Notes: generated by a model not told the origin, from the letters alone. Numbered from the stretch's first letter, positions 18,623-27,600 are shown. The stretch is 64,000 nt of DNA from Cyclobacteriaceae bacterium (GCA_028278225.1 JANQEU010000075.1:1-64000), one strand, 5' to 3'. Numbers and translations: made by a program.

Positions 18623-19456
18623 ATGAGGAGTATATTTTTCATTCTCCCCTGCCTTTTGGTATTGACTTCCTGCATTCAGTTTACAATAACTGAAGAAGAG
18701 GTTCGGGAGCAGTTTGATAAGAATGGGCTGGTACCCGAACTCAATATTTTAAGAGCGGGTGATCGAAATACCCATTATGCATCAATAAATCAAGGCAGGG
18801 ACAATTTGATCATTTTTGTTCATGGTTCCCCCGGCTCCTGGAGTGCTTTTATCGACTATTTCAAAATCGACAGTCTGCTGGAAATGGCGGATTTACTTTC
18901 TATAGACAGACCCGGGTTTGGGTATTCCGATCGGGGCGAACCCGAACCATCTCTGGAAAAACAAGCTTACTTGCTTCACCAGGTTTCGGATTTGTATGAT
19001 CACGAAACAAAGATCCTTGTGGGGCATTCACTTGGTGGCCCGGTAATAGCCAGGATGGTAATGGATTATCCGGGGGTTTACAATGGATTATTGTTTTTAG
19101 CCCCATCAGTGGACCCGAACCTTGAGAAAAATGAGTGGTATCGCAGAATCATTCAAACAAAAGTCGGGACATGGTTGACGCCCGAAGATTTCTGGGTGAG
19201 TAATGAAGAGATTGTGCCTTTGAAGGAGGAGCTAAACAAGATGAAAACCTTGTGGTCGGATATTGAAATCCGTTCTATTGTTATCCAGGGGACAAAGGAT
19301 AAGCTGGTCCCAAAAGAAAATGCTAATTTTTTGAGTGAAGTATTGAATGACTCCTTAACCGAGATCAGGATGTTGCAGGGGGCAGATCACTTTATCCCGT
19401 GGAATCAACATGATAAGGTGGTCACTGCGATATTTGATTTGATGGTAAATCCCTAA
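18623..19456 (+). CDS. alpha/beta-fold hydrolase, lipoprotein
   Basis: A 277-aa serine hydrolase anchored by a lipobox (LLVLTSC, C17). It has the oxyanion-hole motif HGSPGSW (67-73), the nucleophile elbow GHSLGG (S136), the acid in QGTKDKLVP and the C-terminal catalytic histidine in GADHFIPW. The family includes esterases, lipases and haloalkane-dehalogenase-like enzymes; the substrate cannot be read from the sequence. It follows the GH43 gene on the same strand after 126 bp. Membership of the glycan locus, for example as a deacetylase-like esterase, is possible but not supported by any specific motif. Confidence 0.82.
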   Translation: MRSIFFILPCLLVLTSCIQFTITEEEVREQFDKNGLVPELNILRAGDRNTHYASINQGRDNLIIFVHGSPGSWSAFIDYFKIDSLLEMADLLSIDRPGFGYSDRGEPEPSLEKQAYLLHQVSDLYDHETKILVGHSLGGPVIARMVMDYPGVYNGLLFLAPSVDPNLEKNEWYRRIIQTKVGTWLTPEDFWVSNEEIVPLKEELNKMKTLWSDIEIRSIVIQGTKDKLVPKENANFLSEVLNDSLTEIRMLQGADHFIPWNQHDKVVTAIFDLMVNP

Positions 19457-19461
19457 CGGGA

Positions 19462-20790
19462 TCAGTTTCCTCCATTTTGGGAAAAGTTTTCTTCATTTAT
19501 CAGTCTCCCCCTGGAGTCATAGTAGCTCCATGAACCCGTTTTTTTGCCCTCAAGGTATTCACCGCGTGCAGCGATCTTTCTATTGAAATGATAATGTATC
19601 CACAACCCTGTCCGCTTGCCTTTTGACATATAGCCTTCATACTCAATACTACCATCAATGAAATAACCTTTATACCCGGATTCAAAGTAGCCATTGATCA
19701 ATCGGGTCTCCAGTTTCACTTCACCCTCCGGGTAATACTCAATGTAACTCCCATCACCATTTTTCAATGACCCCGGATTGAGCTCCTCTCCCTTGATCGA
19801 GTAGAATGAAGAAACGTTCAGCAACCTTCCGTTCATCCATGATTGTTCCTGCTTCAGTTGATCATTGGGATAAAAATATCCCCAAAGTCCGTTTTTTTGG
19901 TTGGCGATGTAACTCCCGATGCTCTCCGGGGCCCCGTTTTCATAATAGTAAATCCACTGACCGGTTTTTAAATCGTTTTTGTAATGACCCTCCTCACTTA
20001 TTGCGCCACTTTCCATAAAAAACTTCCAAAATCCGGTTTTCTGATCACTGAGGTAATCACCAATAGCGTAAAGGGACTCATTCCAAAAAAAACTCAACCA
20101 TTTTCCCGTTTTCAGATCGAAAGCATATTGACCCTCCACACTTTTTTTCCCATTTCGGTGAAACTCTTTGTACGCCCCACTTAAAAGCCCATTTTCAAAG
20201 TTGAATTCCTTCCGGATCTTTCCATTTAGATGGTATAAGTACCAGGTCCCCTGTTTTACGCCATATTCATAATTTTCTATGGCCTTGATCTTATTCAATG
20301 CATAGTAATATGTCCATTTGCCATGCGGTAATCCCAATACATAGCTTTTTTCGTATGATTTAGGCCCGTCAGCGTAATACTCCGTCCATAAACTATCTTT
20401 TTTGCCTTTTTTATAAAATCCATTCAGAGCAACCCGGCCTGTCTCATAATGCTCATTGTACTCCCCATCCAGTTTACCTTCTACATAGGACTGTTGAGTG
20501 ATCAACATTCCGTTTTCATCGTAGATGATCTCCTCACCGGATTTTTTACCCAATTCGAAGAAAAATGTCGATTTGATCTTACCGTTTTCATGATAAGATA
20601 CCCATTCACCGGTCGGCAGATTATCGGTGACCTGACCTTTAAAAGCAATATTTCCATTGGGGTATAAAACGTTGATCGACCTGTCAGGTACCGAATCATT
20701 TTCAAAGGAATAGTTTGCCGGGTCGAAATCCTGGCTGAAAACCGTACCACTAAGAAATAGCAGGAATAAACTGAAAATGGGGATGCGCAT
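19462..20790 (-). CDS. exported MORN-variant (YwqK-like) repeat protein
   Basis: A 442-aa secreted protein with signal peptide MRIPIFSLFLLFLSGTVFSQ. It consists of about fifteen repeats of 20-25 residues of the pattern G-x-W-x-x-Y-x-x-N-G-x-x-x-x-x-G-x-Y (for example TGEWVSYHENGKIKSTFFF), the MORN_2 type found in YwqK proteins. Such repeats form extended beta-sheets, but their function in Bacteroidota is not established; the antitoxin label of YwqK should not be carried over. The start was moved from 20832 to ATG 20790 because the signal peptide begins there. A smaller homologue is at 54328-54936. Confidence 0.78.
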   Translation of the reverse strand: MRIPIFSLFLLFLSGTVFSQDFDPANYSFENDSVPDRSINVLYPNGNIAFKGQVTDNLPTGEWVSYHENGKIKSTFFFELGKKSGEEIIYDENGMLITQQSYVEGKLDGEYNEHYETGRVALNGFYKKGKKDSLWTEYYADGPKSYEKSYVLGLPHGKWTYYYALNKIKAIENYEYGVKQGTWYLYHLNGKIRKEFNFENGLLSGAYKEFHRNGKKSVEGQYAFDLKTGKWLSFFWNESLYAIGDYLSDQKTGFWKFFMESGAISEEGHYKNDLKTGQWIYYYENGAPESIGSYIANQKNGLWGYFYPNDQLKQEQSWMNGRLLNVSSFYSIKGEELNPGSLKNGDGSYIEYYPEGEVKLETRLINGYFESGYKGYFIDGSIEYEGYMSKGKRTGLWIHYHFNRKIAARGEYLEGKKTGSWSYYDSRGRLINEENFSQNGGN

Positions 20791-20939
20791 AATTTCGTTA
20801 GAACAAAAATCGGGCAAAAGTGCGTTATTCACTTCTTTCTTTGTCTCAATCTTAAGTTATCATGTCTTATTATTTCCTATTTCTAAAATAGGTAACTTTC
20901 TTACCGGGTAATAACTACAAATGATCTAACCAATATCGT

Positions 20940-22028
20940 ATGCCCAATGGTAATGAGCTAAAATGGCCTGAGGTACTTAGCCTGGCAGGGTTAAACGCTG
21001 CAATTGTTATCAGCTGGATAGCGTATCACGAATATCAACCGGTACTGATCGAGCGATTCAATTTCAGTGATCTTGCAGGGTTTCTGATACTGGCAAAAGC
21101 CATAATTCTCGTGATTATTCCACCTTTTGCCGGGTGGTTAGCCGATCTCATCCTTAGACGGAATGGTAAGTATTTTACAATGTTTACGGTGGGGATTGGG
21201 TCAACCGCGATGGTTTTTATGGTAGTTGCCACCATCATCGGTGCAGGCCAGTTGAGTCCGGTCAGGGATTTTTTACCATTTATGATAGTGATTTGGCTGG
21301 TTGCCATGAATCTTTTTATAAGTCCGGCTAACTCTATGATCGAGGCCTTTGCGCCCGCTCAAAAATTACCGGTGGTCATGGGTGTTTTGTTCCTAACTAC
21401 AGAAATGCTTTATGCCCTTGAACCTGTGATCATTAATCTCATACATTTTTTTGGGGACACCATTACGTTTGTTGTCGGCGGGATCCTCATCGCCGGCACC
21501 GGAATTCTATTTCAGAGAGTGTCCTCCAATGAGGTGATTACAAGAAGGAAAGAAATGATGTCATCAACTGTCAAATCCGGAACCGGTCTTTCTGCATTCA
21601 TCGCTATTGTAATTGTTGCCCTGGGACTGGGGTTGTGCAAGGCATTTCTGGTTGAGATCTTGCCCGGATACCTTGATTCAAACTATATTTTGATATCCGG
21701 GAGGGCGGAAATGATTTCTTTTGGGTTGCTGGGGATTTCCGCAATTTTAGGGTTTTCAGTTAGCGGTGTGGTCGCCAGGAATAGCCTGACAAGTTCCATA
21801 ATCTTGGGGTTCATTCTACTTTTAGTTGGAGCTATTGTCATGTTATCCAATATGGGCCTTGTTCCTACACTGGCTGGAGCCACATTAATTGCTGTGGCAT
21901 TTAGTTTGATCAATATTTCAGGGTTGCCTTTCGCACTGGGAAATTTGTCCATCAGAAATGTTACCTACGGAGTGGGTGTGTACATAGGGGCAAGTGAGAT
22001 ATTTACCGGGATAGCTGAAAACCTGTAA
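20940..22028 (+). CDS. MFS-type transporter
   Basis: A 362-aa integral membrane protein with about ten to eleven hydrophobic helices. The loop after helix 2 reads GWLADLILRRNGK, resembling the MFS motif A (G-x-x-x-D-x-x-x-R-R). It is shorter than a usual 12-helix MFS protein (about 400 aa or more), so it could be a reduced member. It is an orphan gene between a MORN protein and the converging unknown gene 22033-22626, so no substrate is suggested by context. A TAACTTTC at 20893-20900 is a possible imperfect -7 element. Confidence 0.7.
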   Translation: MPNGNELKWPEVLSLAGLNAAIVISWIAYHEYQPVLIERFNFSDLAGFLILAKAIILVIIPPFAGWLADLILRRNGKYFTMFTVGIGSTAMVFMVVATIIGAGQLSPVRDFLPFMIVIWLVAMNLFISPANSMIEAFAPAQKLPVVMGVLFLTTEMLYALEPVIINLIHFFGDTITFVVGGILIAGTGILFQRVSSNEVITRRKEMMSSTVKSGTGLSAFIAIVIVALGLGLCKAFLVEILPGYLDSNYILISGRAEMISFGLLGISAILGFSVSGVVARNSLTSSIILGFILLLVGAIVMLSNMGLVPTLAGATLIAVAFSLINISGLPFALGNLSIRNVTYGVGVYIGASEIFTGIAENL

Positions 22029-22032
22029 ACAA

Positions 22033-22626
22033 CTATTTCAACAGATCCAGCAGGAATCGCAGATGGAGTTCGGCTTTTTTTGAGAGATCTGAAATCGATT
22101 CCAAAGAATATGGAACTGACAATTTGATAAAATCCTTTTTTTTGACCACTTGCTCATACCGGGCCTTTTCCAGTCCTGAAATAAGTTGATAATTCTCACT
22201 ACCAAAATCATGTTCCCAGGGTGTTTGGTTCACACACAAATAATAATTCTCGAGTTTTGATTTGCCTTTCAATATTGCATTTTGATGATTAAGGAGAGAA
22301 CTGCCCTGGAGAAAAAGTGTGAACGAAATTTCATTTCCCCACCAGATGATTGTCCTGTATGCAAAGACATCATCACTGGCAAAAAAAGCCGGATAATCCA
22401 GCACGAAATATGGAAGCCCTCCATAATTTTCACCTTTACTGATTTTTCCGGATTTCAACTTTGTGCCTACGGGGAATTCAAACGTTACATTGTCAAGCAG
22501 TCCCGTTAAAACATCTCGGGTTTCTGAGAGCTTGCTGACGATCTTCTGTGATAAAGTGTTCTTGGAAAGTAGAAATTCCTGATCCTTTATCAGGTTTAGC
22601 TCTTTTTCCGAAAAGTCATCTACCAT
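22033..22626 (-). CDS. unknown protein translationally coupled to fabH
   Basis: A 197-aa soluble protein without signal peptide or recognised domain. It begins with a charged helical region and has an aromatic core (YFVLDYPAFFASDDVFAYRT, IIWWGNEISFTLFL) and a helical C-terminus ending HLRFLLDLLK. Its ATG lies inside the fabH stop region (7-nt overlap, ATGGTAG), so translation is coupled to FabH. This suggests a role linked to the product or substrate of that enzyme. I do not recognise the family. Confidence 0.7.
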   Translation of the reverse strand: MVDDFSEKELNLIKDQEFLLSKNTLSQKIVSKLSETRDVLTGLLDNVTFEFPVGTKLKSGKISKGENYGGLPYFVLDYPAFFASDDVFAYRTIIWWGNEISFTLFLQGSSLLNHQNAILKGKSKLENYYLCVNQTPWEHDFGSENYQLISGLEKARYEQVVKKKDFIKLSVPYSLESISDLSKKAELHLRFLLDLLK

Positions 22627-23624
22627 TTGATGAGTGCGGATGCCCAGGTAAATCCACTTCCGAAGGCCGCGAGACAGATCAGATCACCATCTTTGATCCT
22701 GCCTTCCATATGTGCTTCACTCAAAGCGATCGGAATAGAGGCGGCGGTAGTGTTGCCATAACGCTGAATGTTGTTATAAACCTGGTCATCACTCAATCCC
22801 ATTTTCCTCTGAATAAATTGGGTGATCCTGAGATTGGCCTGATGGGGTATTAAGAGGTTGATATCAGCAGGCTGAACATTATTTGCAGCAGCAGCTTCAA
22901 TAATCGCTTCCGAAAAACGGGTTACTGCATGTTTGAAAACAAAGTTTCCGTTCATATAGGGGAAATAACTGGTATCAGACTCATCATTTTCAGACATGAT
23001 CTGGTCTACCCACCGACTTGTCGCAGGTCCGATGAGTGCCAGTTCCTCGGCATGTTTTCCTTCCGAATGAAGGTGTGTCGACAGGATGCCCTTTCCGTCC
23101 TCACCTCTTTGCAGTACCACTGCGCCAGCGCCATCTCCGAAAATGACCGTCACATTTCGTCCCCTGGTGGTTTTTTCAAGACCTCCGGAATGATATTCCG
23201 ACCCAATAACCAAAATGTTCCTGTACATTCCCGTCTTTATAAATTGGTCGGCTACTGAAAGTCCATATACAAATCCGGAACACTGATTTCTCACGTCCAG
23301 CGCTCCAATTTCCTTTATCCCGAGCTGATCCTGTACCTGTACACCGGGGCCGGGAAAGTAATAATCCGGACTTAACGTGGCAAAAACTATAAAATCTATG
23401 TCATCCGGTGTAAGCCCCGCTTTCTCAATGGCTATTTGGGCAGCTTTTGTGCCCATAGTAGATGGGAGATCACCTGTCGAGGGGTCTATCCATCTCCGTT
23501 CTTTTATCCCGGTCCGCTCCACAATCCATTCATCAGAGGTGTCCATCATTTTTTCAAGATCGGCATTAGTCACAACATTATCCGGGACATAGTGGCCGAT
23601 TCCGGCAATTCTCGATGTGTACAT
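22620..23624 (-). CDS. fabH: beta-ketoacyl-ACP synthase III (FabH family)
   Basis: A 334-aa KAS III enzyme, which condenses an acyl-CoA with malonyl-ACP to start fatty-acid or related chain synthesis. Catalytic triad: Cys in NQCSGFVYG (C115), His in LIPHQANLRI and Asn in RYGNTTAASIPIAL. The C-terminus, GSGFTWASALIKW, is typical. It lies outside the acpP-fabF cluster, and fabF is about 38 kb away. It is coupled to the unknown gene 22033-22626. A Bacteroidota genome often has several FabH paralogues, so the housekeeping role is likely but not certain. Confidence 0.92.
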   Translation of the reverse strand: MYTSRIAGIGHYVPDNVVTNADLEKMMDTSDEWIVERTGIKERRWIDPSTGDLPSTMGTKAAQIAIEKAGLTPDDIDFIVFATLSPDYYFPGPGVQVQDQLGIKEIGALDVRNQCSGFVYGLSVADQFIKTGMYRNILVIGSEYHSGGLEKTTRGRNVTVIFGDGAGAVVLQRGEDGKGILSTHLHSEGKHAEELALIGPATSRWVDQIMSENDESDTSYFPYMNGNFVFKHAVTRFSEAIIEAAAANNVQPADINLLIPHQANLRITQFIQRKMGLSDDQVYNNIQRYGNTTAASIPIALSEAHMEGRIKDGDLICLAAFGSGFTWASALIKW

Positions 23625-23645
23625 TTATTTGTTTATTTCCAAACC

Positions 23646-23653
23646 CAAAGATA
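23646..23653 (-). promoter_or_regulatory. -7 element upstream of fabH
   Basis: On the minus strand the site reads TATCTTTG, a full match to TAnnTTTG, about 22 nt upstream of the fabH ATG (23624). No good TTG lies at the -33 distance. Just upstream are arms GCGGAAT (23660-23666) and ATTCCGC (23685-23691), an inverted repeat with 18 nt between arms that would surround the -33 region and could be a regulatory site. Confidence 0.45.
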
Positions 23654-23719
23654 ATCAATGCGGAATCAGTAGATATGGAAATACATTCCGCGTGTTTGGA
23701 TAAGGTTTACGCTCAATGG

Positions 23720-25747
23720 CTACTTTATCACCAGTACCTCAATACGGCGATTAAGCTCCCTTCCATTGACTTCATCATCATTTGATGCCAGAGGTTGACT
23801 TTCACCAAACCCTACAGCAACCAGGCGATCACGTGAAATACCCCGCTGAACCAACCAGTTTTTTACGGATTTAGCCCTGTTTTCAGAGATCCACTGATTG
23901 GCATCCTCAGGACCGATACTATCAGTGTGTCCGCCGATTTGTATTCGTAATTTTGGATTTGCCTTAAGTACCTGCTCAAGTTCCTCCAGCACGGGGTTGG
24001 CAGATCTGGATAACCCTGCAGTGCCAAAACCAAAATAAATGTTATGAATGATGGCTTTGCCGTTGACACTATAATCTTTAGGCAGATCACTTACTTGTCT
24101 TACCACACGAGGTGTTTCTTCCACCTGCTTGTCTGTCTTGGGTTCAGGTTTCACCTGAGGGGAAGTCACAGGTGTTTCGGAAATTGAAACCGTTTCGATG
24201 GGTTCAGTACTTTCAGGTTTGGGTTGATTGAATAAAAAGTCTTTTATATAGGTTGTATTTACTCCTCCCGTTTCATGGATCTCAAAATTATCCGTGAAAA
24301 TGGTTTTACCATTCCTGAGGATCTCCACAAGATAGATCTCATCGGAAATGATCTCTGTTTTGTACTTCCCGTTTGGATCCAGTTCGGATTTAAAGTGTTC
24401 ATCCGTGTATTGTGATGGTGTAAACCGGATGACAGCATCATCAATAGGCATTTTGGCTGCAACATCGAAAACACGCCCCTCAATGTTTATTTTTTCTATT
24501 TCCCAGAAAAAATAAATGTCGAATTCTCCTTTTGAATGTAGTCTGTCCGAACTGAAGTAGCCGGATGTACCATCAATATTGAGTTTGAAATGCACCTCAT
24601 TGTCAGGAGAATTTATCGGGAACCCCAGGTTTTCGGGCTCTGACCATGTAAGAGACATACTGTCAAATTCTGTCCTGAAGACATCAAAGCCACCGATCGA
24701 AGCATGGCCGTTAGAGCTGAAATACAATGTTTTTTCGTCGGGACTTAAATATGGGCTATCCTCATCATACATACTGTTAATTACATCTGCGAAAGGTGCG
24801 GGTTTACTCCATTTTCCTGTTTCATGATTTCTAAAGCTTTGATAAAGATCCAGGCCTTTGTTTTTGACATCCTTGTTGGTCGAAAAAATGATCCTGTCTT
24901 CGTGCTCATTTATAAAGAAATGAGATTTGATATGAGTGGAGCCCAATTTGCTGTCAAATTCCACCGGTCGAACCCATCTTCCGTTTGCGGTTTCCGAGAA
25001 GTAAAGACCACCTTTCTTTTCTTCCTTGAAAAGAAACAGTTTACCATCCTCATTGACAACCTGCAGATTGGCCGATTCCTCGGGATATGCACCCAAGATT
25101 TTAATTTCAGTGATATCCGTCCAGCCGTCTTCCTGTTTGATAGAATGGAAAACCTTAAATGCCTCACTTCCCTGGGACTCCCTTGAGGACATAAACAGCA
25201 ACTCCTGCTTTTCTTCGAAATAGACCGGGGTCAGCTCCGAATCCTTGGTATTGATCAATCCGCCCAGCTGGTGGATCTCATAATCATCTGTATTCTCAAA
25301 AAAATCAATTTTGATGCGGGCATCTGCTATGAAGTCTTTGGTTTCTTCTCTTATTTCGGGACTTTTCCTGGTTTTGGCTGCAAGGAATTCTCTCCATGCC
25401 TGAACCGCCTCCTCAAATAGATATCTCGACACATATACTCTTCCAAGCCAGTATTTATAGAACCTGTCTGCTTTCCCATGTGTTTCAGCAAATGCCAGGA
25501 GTTTGTCAATCTGTTTTTCCCTGTATATGGTCAGAAGGGAGCAGATTTCGGCTTTGTATTCCGCGTCTTTGAAATCAGGATCCTTCTTTAGCACTTTTTC
25601 GTAGATGAGCAGGGCATTGCCGAGTTCCTCTTTGTAAAATTCCTTCTCGGCATTTTCATATAGATTCTCCGGGTTTTGAGAATATGCAGCCAAACTCACA
25701 AAGAAGAGAAGTACACAAAACAGATTTCTAATATAAAGCGAGTCCAT
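23720..25747 (-). CDS. OmpA-family protein with PD40 and TPR-like repeats
   Basis: A 675-aa exported protein (signal peptide ending near AAYSQ). Domain order: TPR-like helices (about 25-150); a WD40-like/PD40 propeller with blades such as DSPYLSPDEKTLYFSSNG (about 165-405); a CarboxypepD_reg-like domain (about 415-505); a proline/threonine-rich linker; and a C-terminal OmpA peptidoglycan-binding domain (about 565-675, IQIGGHTDSIG, NRAKSVKNWLV, NRRIEVLVIK). This architecture is common in Bacteroidota (PorE-like proteins of the type IX system share it), anchoring envelope complexes to peptidoglycan. No T9SS genes sit beside it, so a PorE role is only a possibility. Confidence 0.85.
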   Translation of the reverse strand: MDSLYIRNLFCVLLFFVSLAAYSQNPENLYENAEKEFYKEELGNALLIYEKVLKKDPDFKDAEYKAEICSLLTIYREKQIDKLLAFAETHGKADRFYKYWLGRVYVSRYLFEEAVQAWREFLAAKTRKSPEIREETKDFIADARIKIDFFENTDDYEIHQLGGLINTKDSELTPVYFEEKQELLFMSSRESQGSEAFKVFHSIKQEDGWTDITEIKILGAYPEESANLQVVNEDGKLFLFKEEKKGGLYFSETANGRWVRPVEFDSKLGSTHIKSHFFINEHEDRIIFSTNKDVKNKGLDLYQSFRNHETGKWSKPAPFADVINSMYDEDSPYLSPDEKTLYFSSNGHASIGGFDVFRTEFDSMSLTWSEPENLGFPINSPDNEVHFKLNIDGTSGYFSSDRLHSKGEFDIYFFWEIEKINIEGRVFDVAAKMPIDDAVIRFTPSQYTDEHFKSELDPNGKYKTEIISDEIYLVEILRNGKTIFTDNFEIHETGGVNTTYIKDFLFNQPKPESTEPIETVSISETPVTSPQVKPEPKTDKQVEETPRVVRQVSDLPKDYSVNGKAIIHNIYFGFGTAGLSRSANPVLEELEQVLKANPKLRIQIGGHTDSIGPEDANQWISENRAKSVKNWLVQRGISRDRLVAVGFGESQPLASNDDEVNGRELNRRIEVLVIK

Positions 25748-25792
25748 ACCTTAGACTTAAATGAGTTGCAGTATCTTCGACTATTAACATTG

Positions 25793-26491
25793 TCATCCAA
25801 ACAAAGTATAATTCCCGTGTTGATCTGTTGGATTTCCGGGCTTTATCAATTGCTGGCTATCCAGTTCAATATTACGTATTGCAGGTGACACCGGATGAAT
25901 TTTGAGGTGTGGAATGGAATTATCCCTGATAGAGTCGGAAATATCACCGATGGATAAATCGGAAGAAAGCCATTTTTCACAATTTTCCACACTTAGAATC
26001 ATAGGCATATCTTCCTGATAGCTTTGTATTTCCGTGCTGGCGGTTGAAGTAATCATCATAAATGAACTGGCCGCTTTTCCTTCGAGGGATTCATATTCTT
26101 CCCAAATACCGGCAATGCCAAATGGTTTACCATCTTCGGCGTAGATATAATAAGGAGAGGTTTTATTTTTTGAAATGGGTTTCCAGGCGTAGAAACCGGT
26201 GGCCCATATGATACACCTGCTGCTCTCGAGGCTCTTAATGTGAGAAGGTTTGGAGATTGCCTGGTGGTAAGGCAAATTGAATAATTTTGGACTTAATTTC
26301 TTATTGTTCGACAATATTGAAATCAGACCCCATTTAAAAAACACGACGGTTTTCGGGTTTTGCATCGTAGAAACAGGAAGGGATTTGGTAGGTGCTGCAT
26401 TGTATGTTATCTGAAACTCGTCAGGGATAGTTAATCCATACATTTGCGACAGCAACTTTTTATCCGCATCTATTACATACCGGTCAATCAT
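25793..26491 (-). CDS. SRAP (YedK/HMCES)-family protein lacking the catalytic residues
   Basis: The 232-aa protein has the SRAP fold, which in YedK/HMCES forms a protein-DNA crosslink at abasic sites through Cys2. Matching segments are YNAAPTKSLPV, FFKWGL, RCIIWATGFYAWK, PYYIYAEDGKPFGIAGIWE, MPMILSVENCEKWL and HPVSPAIRN. Catalytic positions differ: the N-terminus reads MIDRY instead of MCGR (no Cys2), GFYEW is GFYAW (A102 for the active-site Glu), and the usual H-D-R-x-P is QEDMP (Q159 for His). ATG 26491 was chosen over TTG 26515 because it aligns with the family N-terminus. Probably a DNA-binding or pseudo-enzyme paralogue. It is 26 nt downstream of yheT. Confidence 0.85.
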   Translation of the reverse strand: MIDRYVIDADKKLLSQMYGLTIPDEFQITYNAAPTKSLPVSTMQNPKTVVFFKWGLISILSNNKKLSPKLFNLPYHQAISKPSHIKSLESSRCIIWATGFYAWKPISKNKTSPYYIYAEDGKPFGIAGIWEEYESLEGKAASSFMMITSTASTEIQSYQEDMPMILSVENCEKWLSSDLSIGDISDSIRDNSIPHLKIHPVSPAIRNIELDSQQLIKPGNPTDQHGNYTLFG

Positions 26492-26517
26492 AAAAACTCC
26501 CTGATTTTGCTTCAAAT

Positions 26518-27471
26518 TTACTCAGAGAAGAACGCAGATGCACGTTTTTCGGACCAATAACTCGTTCCGTCCATAAGTCCTGGAAATCCACAATGACCAC
26601 CGTGGTCAGGCAACTCAAAGGTAATATTCGGATTACTCAATGCTAGGGCAGGGTCCAGGGACTCACGGGTTAGAAGCGGATCATTTTTTGCATTTACAAT
26701 AAGCGTGGGGATTACAATTTCATCCAGGAAATACCGGCTACTGCATTGATGATAATAGTCTTCGGCATCTTTAAAACCATGAATAGGCGCTGTATAAATA
26801 TCATCGAAATCATAAACCCGTCGGATCTTTTTGAGACGTGACAAATCCACCTGATTGGGGTATTGCTTCTTCTTTTGGATAATTTTCCTGGAGAGCGATT
26901 TCAGAAATCTCAGTTCATATATCTTGTTTGAAAGCTTCGAAAGATTTTCTGCCCCGGATTTCAGGTCCAGCGGGACCGAAAAGACTACTGCCCGACGCAC
27001 TTTATGGTGTAACTCCCTCTCACCGAGATATTTGAGCGTTAGATTTCCCCCCAGGCTAAATCCTATCAAGTGTATCTTTTCATACATTGGAGCCGCGTAA
27101 TTAACAACCGATCGCAGATCGTCAGTTGCTCCGCTGTGATACATTATCAGTGCTTTGTTGGTCTCTCCCGAACATCCCCGGAAATTCCAGGCTAGTGTAT
27201 CATAATGCTGACGGATCATCTCCTGAACCATACCGGTAATATATTGTCGATAGCTGCTACCCTCAAGTCCGTGTGATAGTATCACAAGTTTTTTGTTACC
27301 TTTTTTACACCAGTCCAAATCGAGAAAATCTCCATCGGGTGTGTCAATTCTTTCCCGTGTATAGACGACGGAATTATGTTTTCGGACCAACGCCGGATAG
27401 ACCGTTTGGAGGTGACCATTAAACAACATGAATGGTCTCTGGTATTCAGGAAATGAATTTCCGGCTGTCAA
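26518..27471 (-). CDS. YheT-family alpha/beta hydrolase
   Basis: A 317-aa cytoplasmic hydrolase of the YheT (UPF0017/ABHD1-3) group. Typical segments are FNGHLQTVYPAL near the N-terminus, the oxyanion region LSHGLEGSSYRQYI, NFRGCSGE, the nucleophile elbow GFSLGGNL, the acid region NAKNDPLL and the catalytic histidine in DHGGHCGF. Family members are esterases of poorly defined substrate. It is transcribed towards the SRAP-like gene (26-nt gap), divergent from the pyruvate dehydrogenase E2 gene. Confidence 0.88.
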   Translation of the reverse strand: MTAGNSFPEYQRPFMLFNGHLQTVYPALVRKHNSVVYTRERIDTPDGDFLDLDWCKKGNKKLVILSHGLEGSSYRQYITGMVQEMIRQHYDTLAWNFRGCSGETNKALIMYHSGATDDLRSVVNYAAPMYEKIHLIGFSLGGNLTLKYLGERELHHKVRRAVVFSVPLDLKSGAENLSKLSNKIYELRFLKSLSRKIIQKKKQYPNQVDLSRLKKIRRVYDFDDIYTAPIHGFKDAEDYYHQCSSRYFLDEIVIPTLIVNAKNDPLLTRESLDPALALSNPNITFELPDHGGHCGFPGLMDGTSYWSEKRASAFFSE

Positions 27472-27492
27472 AATGAGTTGTGTACTTAAGAA

Positions 27493-27518
27493 TTAATCGG
27501 GACAAATGTCCTGATTAA
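27493..27518. repeat. 12-bp inverted repeat in the yheT/E2 divergent region
   Basis: Arms TTAATCGGGACA (27493-27504) and TGTCCTGATTAA (27507-27518) are complementary with one G-T pair and are separated by two bases. The centre is about 18 bp upstream of the -33 element of the E2 promoter. This position suits a repressor or activator operator; as an RNA it would be a hairpin without a T-run. Confidence 0.6.
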
Positions 27519-27536
27519 ATAATTCAATTGGTAATC

Positions 27537-27566
27537 TTGATAAAAAATGATGTTGAATTAACTTTG
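27537..27566 (+). promoter_or_regulatory. promoter of the pyruvate dehydrogenase E2 gene
   Basis: TTG (27537-27539), 19 bp, then TAACTTTG (27559-27566), an exact match to the Bacteroidota -7 consensus at the proper spacing. The predicted transcription start is near 27570, with a leader of about 31 nt to ATG 27601. Confidence 0.7.
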
Positions 27567-27600
27567 GTCCGCTTTAAGCAAAATGATGTAAACCGACAAA

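Noticed and set aside
25793..26491. Loss of SRAP catalytic residues as a result of a frameshift
   Set aside because: The three changed sites are far apart in one open frame, with the conserved segments between them intact, so a frameshift does not explain them.
26492..26515. TTG start for the SRAP-like gene
   Set aside because: The family N-terminus (M-C-G-R position) matches ATG 26491; the upstream residues have no counterpart.
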